Shown here piece by piece: positions 45,947 to 55,233 of a stretch of DNA of 64,000 nucleotides (positions within the stretch are counted from its first letter, which is position 1; each line of letters begins with the position of its first letter). Under the pieces are notes generated by a model. It was given only the letters and a program-made list of their open reading frames with translations, had not been told where the DNA came from and searched no databases. A program made the translations under genes and the position numbers. This DNA comes from Chrysogorgia sp. JL179-B06. Taxonomy: Eukaryota; Cnidaria; Anthozoa; Scleralcyonacea; Chrysogorgiidae. The stretch is taken from assembly GCA_035772405.1 (NCBI GenBank), contig JAYKKM010000009.1, forward strand, positions 660,001 through 724,000, read 5' to 3'.

Positions 45947-47788
45947 ATGACCACAGAAACCCAAATTAACACGCAACCAAGTCGTTTCGAAGCCGAGAAG
46001 GCTTTGCGGTTCTCCGGGTTTGGAGCAGATTTGAGGCTCACTTTGGACATCTACATGAATCGTACATTATTCTCTTGTGTTTTACGAAAATCAGTAGAGT
46101 TGAAAGATGGGAGGCTGTACGACATAACAACAACATTAGAAAAAGAAGTTAACCTGGTCGGCATTAAATGCAAACACTGTGACAGATCGTTCAAAGGTCA
46201 ACAGTATCTGGACGGCCATGTGCAATTCAAACATCCAAACATTGCCGAACAGAACTCGAACAGCAACAGCTCAGAATCTACCAGTACATCGACCATTGTC
46301 GTCAATAACAACACTCCGATATTGGCTGAGAGTCCAAACCTTGAGAATGTACCACGTGAATCGGCATGTGCTGCCCAGGGTAAAGTTCAAAGTCGCAGCA
46401 ACAATCGAAAGGGAAGTAACACACGGAAGTCATACACTGTCGAATTCAAAAAGAAAACACTTGACCTTTTGGACTCGCTGAAATCATCAACCAAAAAGTA
46501 CAACATAGTTGCAAAGCAACAAGGGGTCAACAGATCGCTGGTGTTTAAATGGGACAAAAACAGAAGCAAAATTCTCACAGAGCTGAGTCTTAACAAGAAG
46601 AAGCAGAACACCGGGGGTTCAAGATCAATGAGACAAAGGAGGAGGATCACTGCAAATAAATCGGCACGTGCGGATAAATACCCTCTGGCTGCCAATCTTT
46701 TAGTTGCTGAGTTCAAGCTACGCAGAGCAGCTGGAAGCAAGGTGACCAAACTTTGGCTGAAGAAGAAAATGAAAGAGAAAATCGGGGCATGCTACGGCAC
46801 AGAACAAGCTGCAAAATTCAAAGGAAGCAGCAATTGGTTTCAGCGATTCAAGGGGAGGCACAACATAGTACTCAGAAGAAGAACGAATAAAAAGAAAGTG
46901 TGTGCAGACGATGGAAGGGATACAATCCTCAAGTTTCATAGGGGTTTGCGAAAATCCTTGAAGACAAAGAGGAGGAGAAACAAGTCATCTGAAGTTGATC
47001 CAAAGTATGGGAGATGGACACCTAAAAATCGATACAATGTCGACCAGGTTCCTCTCCCATTTGTGAATGAGCGAGGGACAACCTATGACACATTAGGGGC
47101 GAAGCAAGTGTGGGTTTCACAACCTTCATCTGGCTTGGATAAACGGCAGGCTACCCTACAACTCTGTATCAGGGCTGATGGGGAACAAAATGTGAAGCCA
47201 GCCCTTATCTTCAGAGGAAAGGGGCGTGTGGCCACTGCAGAGAAGGGAAAGTACGACAAGCGAGTTGATGTCTATTTCCAGCAAAATGCTTGGATGGACA
47301 AGGAAATTAATATGCAGTGGGTCCAGGGTACCCTTATTCCAGGAATTGGAAAAGGCAGCGATGAAAAAGTTCTGTTTGCCAACAATGTTGGCTTCCAGCA
47401 AAGTAAAGAGTTTCATGAGACATGCAGAGATGAGTTGAATACAGTAGTCTATATGTTACCTGAAAATCATACGGACAAACTCCAGCCCATCGATGCAGGA
47501 TGTGGGAGAATGATGAAACTCAAAATCGGTGCTGCCATGGAAACGTGGCTGGAAGAGAAGGACAATCTAGACAAATGGCAGGATAAACTCTCGGCAAGGG
47601 AACGTAGGATCTTGATGACCCAATGCACTGGCGAAGCATGGTCTGAATTGTGTAGTAATCAGACATTTTTCAAGAGATTATTTGAGAAAACTGGCTGCCT
47701 GATAACATCAGATGGCTCTGATGATTTCAAGATCTCACCCCAAGGCTTGGAAGATTATGTATCAGATTTGAATGGATCAGTTAATTAG
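45947..47788 (+). CDS. pogo/Tigger-type transposase with D-to-N change
   Basis: An open frame of 613 residues. It has an N-terminal C2H2 finger (CKHCDRSFKGQQYLDGHVQFKH, about residues 76-96), then a first helix-turn-helix (SYTVEFKKKTLDLLDSL...NRSLVFKW), then a CENP-B-like second DNA-binding helix set (AANLLVAEFKLRR...NWFQRFKGRHNI), then the nuclease. The first catalytic Asp is D366 in YNVDQVPLPF. The second should lie in the F-A-D-N-type motif, but the sequence reads FANNVGFQ, with N479 (AAC) in place of Asp. The third is D510 in NHTDKLQPID, giving DD30D spacing. The frame is otherwise intact. The protein could bind ends but probably cannot cut, unless the alignment of this motif is off by one. 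Confidence 0.82.
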   Translation: MTTETQINTQPSRFEAEKALRFSGFGADLRLTLDIYMNRTLFSCVLRKSVELKDGRLYDITTTLEKEVNLVGIKCKHCDRSFKGQQYLDGHVQFKHPNIAEQNSNSNSSESTSTSTIVVNNNTPILAESPNLENVPRESACAAQGKVQSRSNNRKGSNTRKSYTVEFKKKTLDLLDSLKSSTKKYNIVAKQQGVNRSLVFKWDKNRSKILTELSLNKKKQNTGGSRSMRQRRRITANKSARADKYPLAANLLVAEFKLRRAAGSKVTKLWLKKKMKEKIGACYGTEQAAKFKGSSNWFQRFKGRHNIVLRRRTNKKKVCADDGRDTILKFHRGLRKSLKTKRRRNKSSEVDPKYGRWTPKNRYNVDQVPLPFVNERGTTYDTLGAKQVWVSQPSSGLDKRQATLQLCIRADGEQNVKPALIFRGKGRVATAEKGKYDKRVDVYFQQNAWMDKEINMQWVQGTLIPGIGKGSDEKVLFANNVGFQQSKEFHETCRDELNTVVYMLPENHTDKLQPIDAGCGRMMKLKIGAAMETWLEEKDNLDKWQDKLSARERRILMTQCTGEAWSELCSNQTFFKRLFEKTGCLITSDGSDDFKISPQGLEDYVSDLNGSVN

Positions 47789-48200
47789 TATAGAGAACAA
47801 GGAAGTTTGCTGCTGACATTTTGCTCTCCTAGTTTACTTAGGATAGGGGGCCAGCCAAAAGTTCCATTTTGAATTTGTATGGTTTTGTTTGGGTCTTAGT
47901 CTGTTCTGGAGTGCAGGCTGTACTCCACAATATACAGTTGCATCAATACAGTACAGTATTGCCTTGATTTATCAATTTTTTTTAAATTAAAATACAATTG
48001 TGTGCATATATATTGATTTCATCTATTGGTAGCCTAGTATGTTCCTTATTTTAAGAAACTTTTTTTAAGAACACTTAAGAACACTTACAGGCTGATTTTG
48101 CAGATTATAACCCTTTATATAAGAACCAAATCAGCCTGAACCGCCAAAATAGGTGTTCTTATACGCGGGTTTTTACTGTAGTAGGTAAACATTACAATAC

Positions 48201-48306
48201 ATAGCAAAGTGAAAAGTTGGTGAACTGCCGAGATTTCTAGTAGCGAAATACCAGTGTCTCCGCTACTAAAAATCTCGGCAGGTCAGGGACCTTTTCACTT
48301 TGCTAT
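48201..48306. mobile_element. Palindromic MITE P1, copy 2 (shortened)
   Basis: ATAGCAAAGTGAAAAG...CTGCCGAGATTTCTAGTAGCG... with its inverse. It shares the P1 ends but has lost the CGTTTCGAGC core. It lies 20 bp outside the right end of the Tigger element. Confidence 0.75.
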
Positions 48307-48610
48307 ATACTGTATCCAAAACAGATTACAGATAATAGAAGGGATTCTTCAAAACTACACATTTATAACTCAATCTACTTGTTGAGTTGTATATTTTGCT
48401 TTTTGCATGTCGACTATTTGAACGCCCTCAGTTGTTAATTTAATACAAAATCTACTCCAAGCTCTCCCACATTCACTGCAGCAGTTAACGCATTAATAAA
48501 GTAATTGGGAGACAATTGGCACAAAATGGTTTGGTTTAAATACATCACCAGTAATGACTAAATTACCTTCAAAACTAAACAATATACCGTGTATGTACAG
48601 TGTAGATCAT

Positions 48611-49314
48611 CAGATGCAGTTGTTAAAGAACAGAAGGATTGACTTGTTGATTAAATAATAACTTAAACGTTCTCCACAGACAGGATAGAGCAAAGTAATA
48701 TTTATATTTGTGACAGAAGAGAGAACGAGAATAAAAAGAAAGCTAGCCCATTTTTTATCCTCAGAATTGGAAATGGTAATTCCTCTCCAGATGTACCAAA
48801 ATCCAAACTTTATAACAAAACGGACAAAGGAAAAAGTTTGTTTACACACTCGTATATACCTTCAGTTCTCCTTACGATACGATAGTTTGTTGTAAGGAGA
48901 AGGTATGTGAAACTCCTTGTGCTTTGCATAGATGGAATTAAATGACAGATAATAAAAATTGGAATTTAAGAAAAGTTCAATGGATACCATAACCCTCAAC
49001 AAGATCATTATCTCCTGCCATTGCTAAGGACACAGAGCTATATAAACAATTTCCAGATGCGTCAGATCTAACATATTAAGATATTAAAACAAGTCATCAG
49101 AAATATAAAACAGTTCTATGAGAAATAATATATAAACAATCCATTCAATAAATTGTACTGTGTATCTTGGTTTTCGCGCTTATGGTATACAGGACACTAC
49201 CAAATGATTAAACGAAGCCTTAAATAGTCATAGCGTTTAATTAACACCATAAATAGTTAACTTAAAGCACTGTCAGCCTTTCTCTTTGACACACTTCGCT
49301 GGTTGGTTCTAGGC
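48611..49314. repeat. Dispersed repeat R2, copy 2
   Basis: It matches 13871-14942 in the same orientation but lacks that copy's insertion and microsatellite array. It runs directly into an ORF1-like coding fragment, so R2 may be the untranslated leader of a retroelement. Confidence 0.75.
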
Positions 49315-49371
49315 TAGTGCGGAGAGTCCGCATCACATAGCGACGTACAATGGCGAGACTACGTTCTTTAG

Positions 49372-49761
49372 CTATCGAATTGGAACACCGAAGATGGCCC
49401 TGTCAATGTCAGGCTTGAAATATTAAATAGAATAATTGCCGCGGGTATCTCAAAAGAAGATGTCGAAGGCATCGAAAGCGCTTCCAGATTGAAATGGTTC
49501 GTGGTTTTCAAGAATACAACCAACCGCAACCGCAACATAGACAAAGCATTCAAGTTGAACGGCAAAAACGCGACATTGCGACACCCGAACCCGGCTAGAT
49601 TAACAAACAAACTAACACGTGTCCGAGTGTATGGATTCCCATTTGATGAAGACGAAGAAACATTGCGCAAAGCCGTAGCTTATTACGGTACGTTTAATAA
49701 TATTCGAGACCTGTCCGATCAAACATGCCAACTCAAGACAGGGGTACAACCGATTAACTAA
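49372..49761 (+). pseudogene. Retroelement ORF1/gag-like fragment
   Basis: One frame reads SNWNTEDGPVNVRLEILNR, ESASRLKWFVVFKN, then RVRVYGFPFDEDEETLRKAVAYYG and stops after KTGVQPIN. The RVRVYGFPFDEDEETLRKAVAYYG block has the appearance of an RNA-recognition-like fold as seen in ORF1 proteins of non-LTR retrotransposons. Upstream the frame has a stop at about 49370, and downstream there is no reverse transcriptase. It is therefore an isolated fragment adjoining R2. Confidence 0.45.
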
Positions 49762-50335
49762 CATGTCCTATTTAACACGTCGTTCATGCCGTGAACTTTA
49801 AAGAATGAGGGATATGTTACATGTGTTATAAAGTTATTTTGATTGAAATTTTGGTTTTGAAGAAACTGATCAAATTGAAATTTGATGCGATCATAATTGG
49901 GTTGTATATATACCGACAAAGAGTCATAATTTGTGATATCAAACATATATATAATTTATTTTATTTAGAAGTTGTCTGCAAAATGTCATGATATCACATA
50001 CATTTATCCTCTTTTGTTTTTGCATTGCTGTAGTTGCAGTGTTCGTAAAACAATTAATTACATGTATCAATAAAAGTAATTGCAGGTTACACATTTCAAA
50101 TTTAATTCAAGATGAAGATTATTACTACTATTCAGAGATTAATTACTTATTTGTATCAGCTAAGAATGAGGAGATAAATAGACTGATGAATTTTGTACAT
50201 GTGTTTTCAAACCTGACAAAGGACGATGATCTAACAGTTGATATGGAGTTGGTACACTAAATTCAGCATTTCTGCAATTTCATAACTATGAAAATTTGCA
50301 ATAAACCCCTTCTGGTATTTTTGCACTACAAAATA
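49762..50335. other. No confident gene
   Basis: AT-rich. An open frame at 49988-50260 has a hydrophobic start but no recognisable domain or splice context. Confidence 0.4.
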
Positions 50336-50339
50336 TATT

Positions 50340-52024
50340 TCATCTGATGTTTGTCCACATCAAAATATTGCTTATTTTGCAAACTTGTGTGATGTCATTT
50401 TCTATAGCTGCAGCTAGGAACAGATTCTGTTTGCAACTGGTTCCAAATAGTGAGATTTTGCTTGCCACAAACACTTCACTGCCTTCTTCAAGCTGTAGAA
50501 AATCTTTCACTACTTCACCTTCTTCCAATGACTGAACTGCAGTCATGCAGCCTCCTAAGCACTCAATATTTTAATGTTAATTATACTTATTAATTGTGAA
50601 CTATTTATTTATTAGTCTTGTAAATTTAATATAAGCTTAGTTTTAAGTTGTTTTTTTGTATATCTGAGGGCCATTATGAAAAATGTTGGCATACCTATAT
50701 TGATGTTTACCCTCGTAAAATAAAATATTTCTTCTTCAAGTCATTCCCAGACCATGCAGTGCATTGCAAAACTTGGTGTTTGAATGCCACTGACTTACAA
50801 ATATTTTTAAAATTGCAATTCACAGAGGCTACTCGTTTGTTGAACCCATGTTTCAGTTCATACTTGAGGCACTGCATCGAAACCATGGGGCCAGACATTC
50901 TTATGCAGGTTGGGTTGGGTAATGAACCATATGATGAACTTTCAGGGAATAGCATTTTGAATTATATGTAATGTTCACAAATCAAGTGCTTCAAGTAGAC
51001 AGTTTGATTAACATTAAGATTTGCTTACACCAGGCAATTCTTAAGTTTGGCAATGAGTATGTGATACAACATTTATTCCCAATACTCTTACAGCATGTGA
51101 AAATGTAATTAATAATATTAGCTAGGTCCTGTTCATGAGGGGCTGGCCCAGTAGTACCCCATGGGACCCCCACACTTTGTTTAATTGTCACTTTCTCTCT
51201 GTTCATAATCTTTGTATGCATACAGGCTCCTGAACCATTACAGTAACCAGTAAAGAAGGATCTTAGTTTTGACTGAGTAGTGATCAGATTGTAATTACTA
51301 TCATACTGTCATATACATACACATGTATACACAATTACAGTCATAACATACACAAGAATCATACTAGGCATAAAGAAGTATGACCACATCACTCCTGGGT
51401 TAAATCAACTGCAATGGCTCCAAGTTAGAGACACACTAATAATAATAATATTTGAAATATTTTTAAAATTGCAATTCACAGAGGCTACTCGTTTGTTGAA
51501 CCCATGTTTCAGTTCATACTTGAGGCACTCCATGGGGCCAGACATTCTTATGCAGGTTGGGTTGGGTAATGAACCATATGATGAACTTTCAGGGAATAGC
51601 ATTTTGAATTATATGTAATGTTCACAAATCAAGTGCTTCAAGTAGACAGTTTGACTTCAGGACACAACAAAGGAGTAAAAGCAATAAATTATAGTGGATA
51701 TTGCCTTCTGGAATGCAATCTCCAATGCGAAATCGAAGCATTCGAACAAGACACCACATCTGTGCTGCCTTTGCCCTACTTTATGATCAGATTCCAAAGC
51801 AGATGTTTATTGTTCTTATTAAAAGAATGTGAAAAGATTTTGCGTTGGTTTAACTCTGCCAAGGTGATGAGTTCATCAGCAAATATGAACTGGTTCAACA
51901 TAAATTTAACTTCATAGGGGCAAACTCCTTCAAGCATGTTGTGCATTACATCCAAATTATGGTTTGTTACACAATGGAAGTTCTGCAGATGGTTCAAGGG
52001 ACATGATTGTCTGACACAGGAGAC
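50340..52024 (-). pseudogene. Relic of a tnp2/DUF4218-like transposase gene
   Basis: The minus strand reads CPLNHLQNFHCVTNHNLDVMHNMLEGVCPYEVKFMLN from 52.01 kb. It continues through IRMSGPMVSMQCLKYELKHGF near 50.9 kb to a last open piece at 50340-50546 (SLEEGEVVKDFLQLEEGSEVF). The LDVMHNMLEGV motif resembles the region around the catalytic site in CACTA-type tnp2/DUF4218 proteins; that assignment is tentative. Frame changes, stops and an internal duplication show it is dead. The N-terminal part is missing because the MULE left end lies at 52025. Confidence 0.45.
50814..51653. repeat. Duplicated segment of about 187 bp within the relic
   Basis: Copies lie at about 50814-51002 and 51468-51653, both starting TTGCAATTCACAGAGGCTAC and ending in AAGTAGACAGTTTGA. 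They differ mainly by a deletion of about 9 bases around the CATGGGGCCAGAC site. The copies are direct, separated by about 465 bp. Confidence 0.85.
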
Positions 52025-52186
52025 GCAATTTTCCGTCTCGTAAACGGTCGTTGCCAACCCAAACGGTCGATGCCAACCTGATATCCTTCTATTACCCCTT
52101 GCGTACCTTTGGCCCCTCACGCACGTGAATTTTGTCCACGACCACACACGTGCGAGTATTTCACGCGTTTTATTGATAAATTAAAC

Positions 52187-54119
52187 ATGGCAGAAAATCG
52201 AACGCAGAACATGGAAAACAATCCAAAGAAATCCTCGATAAAAAAGCCAAGTGGGTGGAATATTTTCTACCAAGAAGTTGCGGTAAGTTATAAACATGGT
52301 TTTTAAGGACATATTATATGGCTTACGGCAAAACGTTCGTAATAAATATTCCAGCGATTTATATATTTTAGCCGTAGTATAGCAGCCGTTCACTCTTAAA
52401 CGTCTGTTTTCATGTAAAAAGCAGAGATACAGACATTTTAAAATTGTTTGTAACAAGAGTATATATTATTATAAAGACTAAACTAAACAAATATAATAGC
52501 CTAGATCATATCGAACAATAATACAGAGAACGGATATAAAATTATATTTTGCCATGAAATTCCTCAGGCCAGTCAGGAGTATAAAGGCATGCACGACTGC
52601 AGGAAGCAATTTTGTATTAGGGGGGGGGCTGATTAGCACTTTATGTAGCTAGCATCACAGATCATTATTACAGATTATCGCTAGTTTGCAAATTATGGGG
52701 AGGGGACTGAAGCTGGTGTCTACAGCCCTGAAAGGGGATATTTGCCCTGAGATTTCTGCAGGGGCCATGCAGGGTTGGTTGACTTAATAACTCTGGCTTT
52801 GTTACTTTATATATATTAATCAACTCGAAACACCACCATCCCACCCTGTTCAAATTCCACATTCCCTGGGCAAACTTTGTGGTTTTTCTGCCCTCTATTA
52901 AAACAAATATCAAATGGGTGAATGCCCAACCCCATTGACTGTGGCATTGGAAAAAAGGATGAATCTGTAAAATTAATACAGAATGTGCAAAAATTGAAAG
53001 TACAGTTTTTAAATAACTCATTTTTCCAAACAAATCAAGGAGACACGTAAATTTAACCAAGGGTTATGGGTAACCCATCTTTGAACAACCAGTCCCAGGG
53101 TATATAAACCCTTGTCTTCATTTTTTTTGGGGGGGGGTTATGTACTTAAATTAAATGGAATGGCCCAAGTTTAAACTTAGGCATGAGTCAATTCTTACCA
53201 CCCTCTGGGAATTTAACTGGTATGTTTAACAATCTGATAGCCCCCTAATCACTCAATAATGATTAAAGGTTATTAAGTTATACTTTGAATTGTCTTCATT
53301 ATATATATTACAGCCAACTATTATGGAAAGACTAAGTGAAGATTCAAACATTGGAAATGTTTCCTCTGTTGCTGCAAAAATGTGGAGACAGATAGGGGGA
53401 GAAAGAAGAAAGGTATGCATTATTTTAAATTTCAGTATAGTACCCCAATGCAGCATCACTACCATTGGTTTCATCCGAAATGGAATCATCAAATCAAATC
53501 CTCACAATGATTCTATTTTAGGATGACACCAATGGTAGTGATGCTGCATTGAAGTACTATACTTTGTTATATTTTGCTCAATCTTTATGATATTGAGTAC
53601 TCTCTGACATTTCATACGCCACAATTAACTTAATACATAATTGGAGGTTAAAGGGAGGAAACTTTTACTCTTCAATGGCATGTTAATGCTATAGTTTATT
53701 AGTGTAGTAACATGATACAATTTGTGTTTTAGGATTGGAAAGGGAAAGCACAACAAAAGCGAGAAGATTTGGACACAGGGATGATTGATGAGGAACAGAA
53801 GTGCCCTAATTGCAATAGAGTTTTCTCTCGGGAGAAAGATTATCGGCATCACAAGAAAAGCTGTGTGCCAGCTACTTGCCAAGACTGTGGTGAACACTAT
53901 CAGAATCTACAGACATTAAAAACTCACATTGCTTTGGTTCATGCAAAGACATTTAAATGTGAAATTTGTGAGAAGATATTTGCCAACAAGCGCAATTTAC
54001 AAAGACATGAAGTTGTGCATGCAATGTCCAAATTTAAATGTGAAGCATGCAACTGTGAATTTAGCACAAAAGGTAGCATGCAAAGGCACACAAAAAAACA
54101 ACATAGTCATTTACGGTAA
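52187..54119 (+). CDS. HMG-box plus C2H2 protein, three exons, in the MULE
   Basis: Exons are 52187-52282 (donor GTAAGT), 53314-53412 (acceptor ...TACAG, donor GTATGC) and 53733-54119 (acceptor TTTTAG). Each exon length is a multiple of three, so phase 0 is kept and the product is 193 residues. Residues about 19-76 (KKPSGWNIFYQEVA...NVSSVAAKMWRQIGGERRKDWK), spanning both introns, have the helix pattern of an HMG box. Four zinc-finger-like units follow: CPNCNRVF (divergent, ending H...C), CQDCGEHY, CEICEKIF and CEACNCEF, the last three ending in H...H pairs. No lesion is visible. HMG boxes bend DNA and C2H2 arrays read sequence, so an end-recognition partner for the convergently transcribed transposase is a reasonable inference. 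Confidence 0.78.
53434..53563. mobile_element. Small MITE in intron 2 of the HMG/C2H2 gene
   Basis: AGTATAGTACCCCAATGCAG... and the inverse ...CTGCATTGAAGTACTATACT form arms of about 35 bp, starting 21 bp after the exon 2 donor. Confidence 0.8.
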
Positions 54120-54304
54120 TCAATAAAATAAAATGGGCTTTAAAAAGTCAATACCGGTACACCTGATTTGATGTTAATACCATAATCTCAGTCCCTATTA
54201 AACCTGGGGGAGGATACAATATCTTTAAACTGATGCATGCATGTTTGTCTGTTTTTTAAATTAATTGGCTAGTGAATGAGGGTGGGGGGAGTGTTGTTGC
54301 TTAA

Positions 54305-54626
54305 AGTGCATATAACGTCTGCGGAGAATTTAACATATTTGTAATCTATGGATACTCCTGAGATAAATTGTAATATATCTTGTCAGCTGAAAATTTCATC
54401 TTCATAGACTTTTTGCTGTTAAAGTTGACGGAAATGACGTCATAGCGGGCATCTGTAAAGTGGTTTTCATGTAGACAAATGCCCGCTATGACATCACTTC
54501 CGTCAACTTTAACAGCAAAAAAGTCTATGAAGATGACATTTTAAGCTGACAAGATATATTACAATTTATCTCAGGATAATCCATAGATTACAAATGTGCA
54601 AAATCCCCACAGACGTTATATGCACT
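54305..54626. mobile_element. TTAA-flanked foldback MITE
   Basis: AGTGCATATAACGTCTGCGG and the inverse are flanked by TTAA at 54301-54304 and 54627-54630. Arms of about 150 bp include the inverted CCCGCTATGACATCACTTCC. The ends start AGTGC like the 762-bp foldback at 30.5 kb, suggesting related piggyBac-type mobilisation. Confidence 0.82.
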
Positions 54627-55008
54627 TTAATAGAGAAAACAAAATAGACCTCATTATCTATGTTATTTTCTAGGCTTATGCAAACAAAATGGTCCTTACT
54701 CATCACATGAGCATTTGTATTTTTGTCTAAATAACCAATAGCTATGTTTTAGCTCAGGAAGCTTTGGAGAAAATACAATACTCATGTGACAAGTAAGGGA
54801 AAACCCCAAGAAATTACTGTCAAATTAAAAGAGTTTCACAAAGTTTCCAAACCATGTATTTTATTAACAGTGCACTAGCATAGTATAGGTGTAGAGTGTA
54901 TAACAAGTTCTTATTTATAATAACAATACAAGTTCCCTGTTCCAGTCTAGTCAGAAATTCCTAAATGCTCAATCACTTGACATTTTACTATTTTGCTCAA
55001 TAATTAAC

Positions 55009-55208
55009 CACAGCAAAAACCCACATATAAGAACCTAAATTTTTTCAAGTATTTGCCTAAAAAGGTTCTTATGTGAATGTATTTACAATGAAATTAGGCT
55101 TTTGGGTTCTTAATAATATTTTCTCTATTTGATCAAAGAACCTGTTTTTAAATGTTAGCGTAACAGGTTTTTAAAATATAAGTTTTTATGTGCCGGTTTT
55201 TCTGCTTA
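55009..55208. mobile_element. Non-autonomous relative of the Tigger element
   Basis: The left end (CAGCAAAAACCCACATATAAGAAC) resembles the 44.6-kb Tigger terminus (CAGTAAAAACCCGCGTATAAGAAC). The right end is a more degenerate inverse (TTTATGTGCCGGTTTTTCTGC). Internal GGTTCTTA motifs recall the Tigger subterminal array. It carries no coding sequence. Confidence 0.55.
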
Positions 55209-55233
55209 AATGGTTAATCACTGTATATAAATT

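Larger units (their letters stand above)
44641..48180. mobile_element. pogo/Tigger-type transposon carrying two genes
   Basis: The perfect 26-bp inverted termini start TACAGTAAAAACCCGCGTAT and include the TA target duplication at each edge (44641-44642, 48179-48180). Inside, subterminal regions carry repeated TATATAAGAAC and CAGCCTGA motifs on both sides, a plausible transposase-binding array. The 3540-bp interval holds a plus-strand DDE transposase gene (45947-47788) and a divergent minus-strand HIRAN gene (45408-45932). A hAT-like MITE sits at 45160-45319. Confidence 0.88.
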
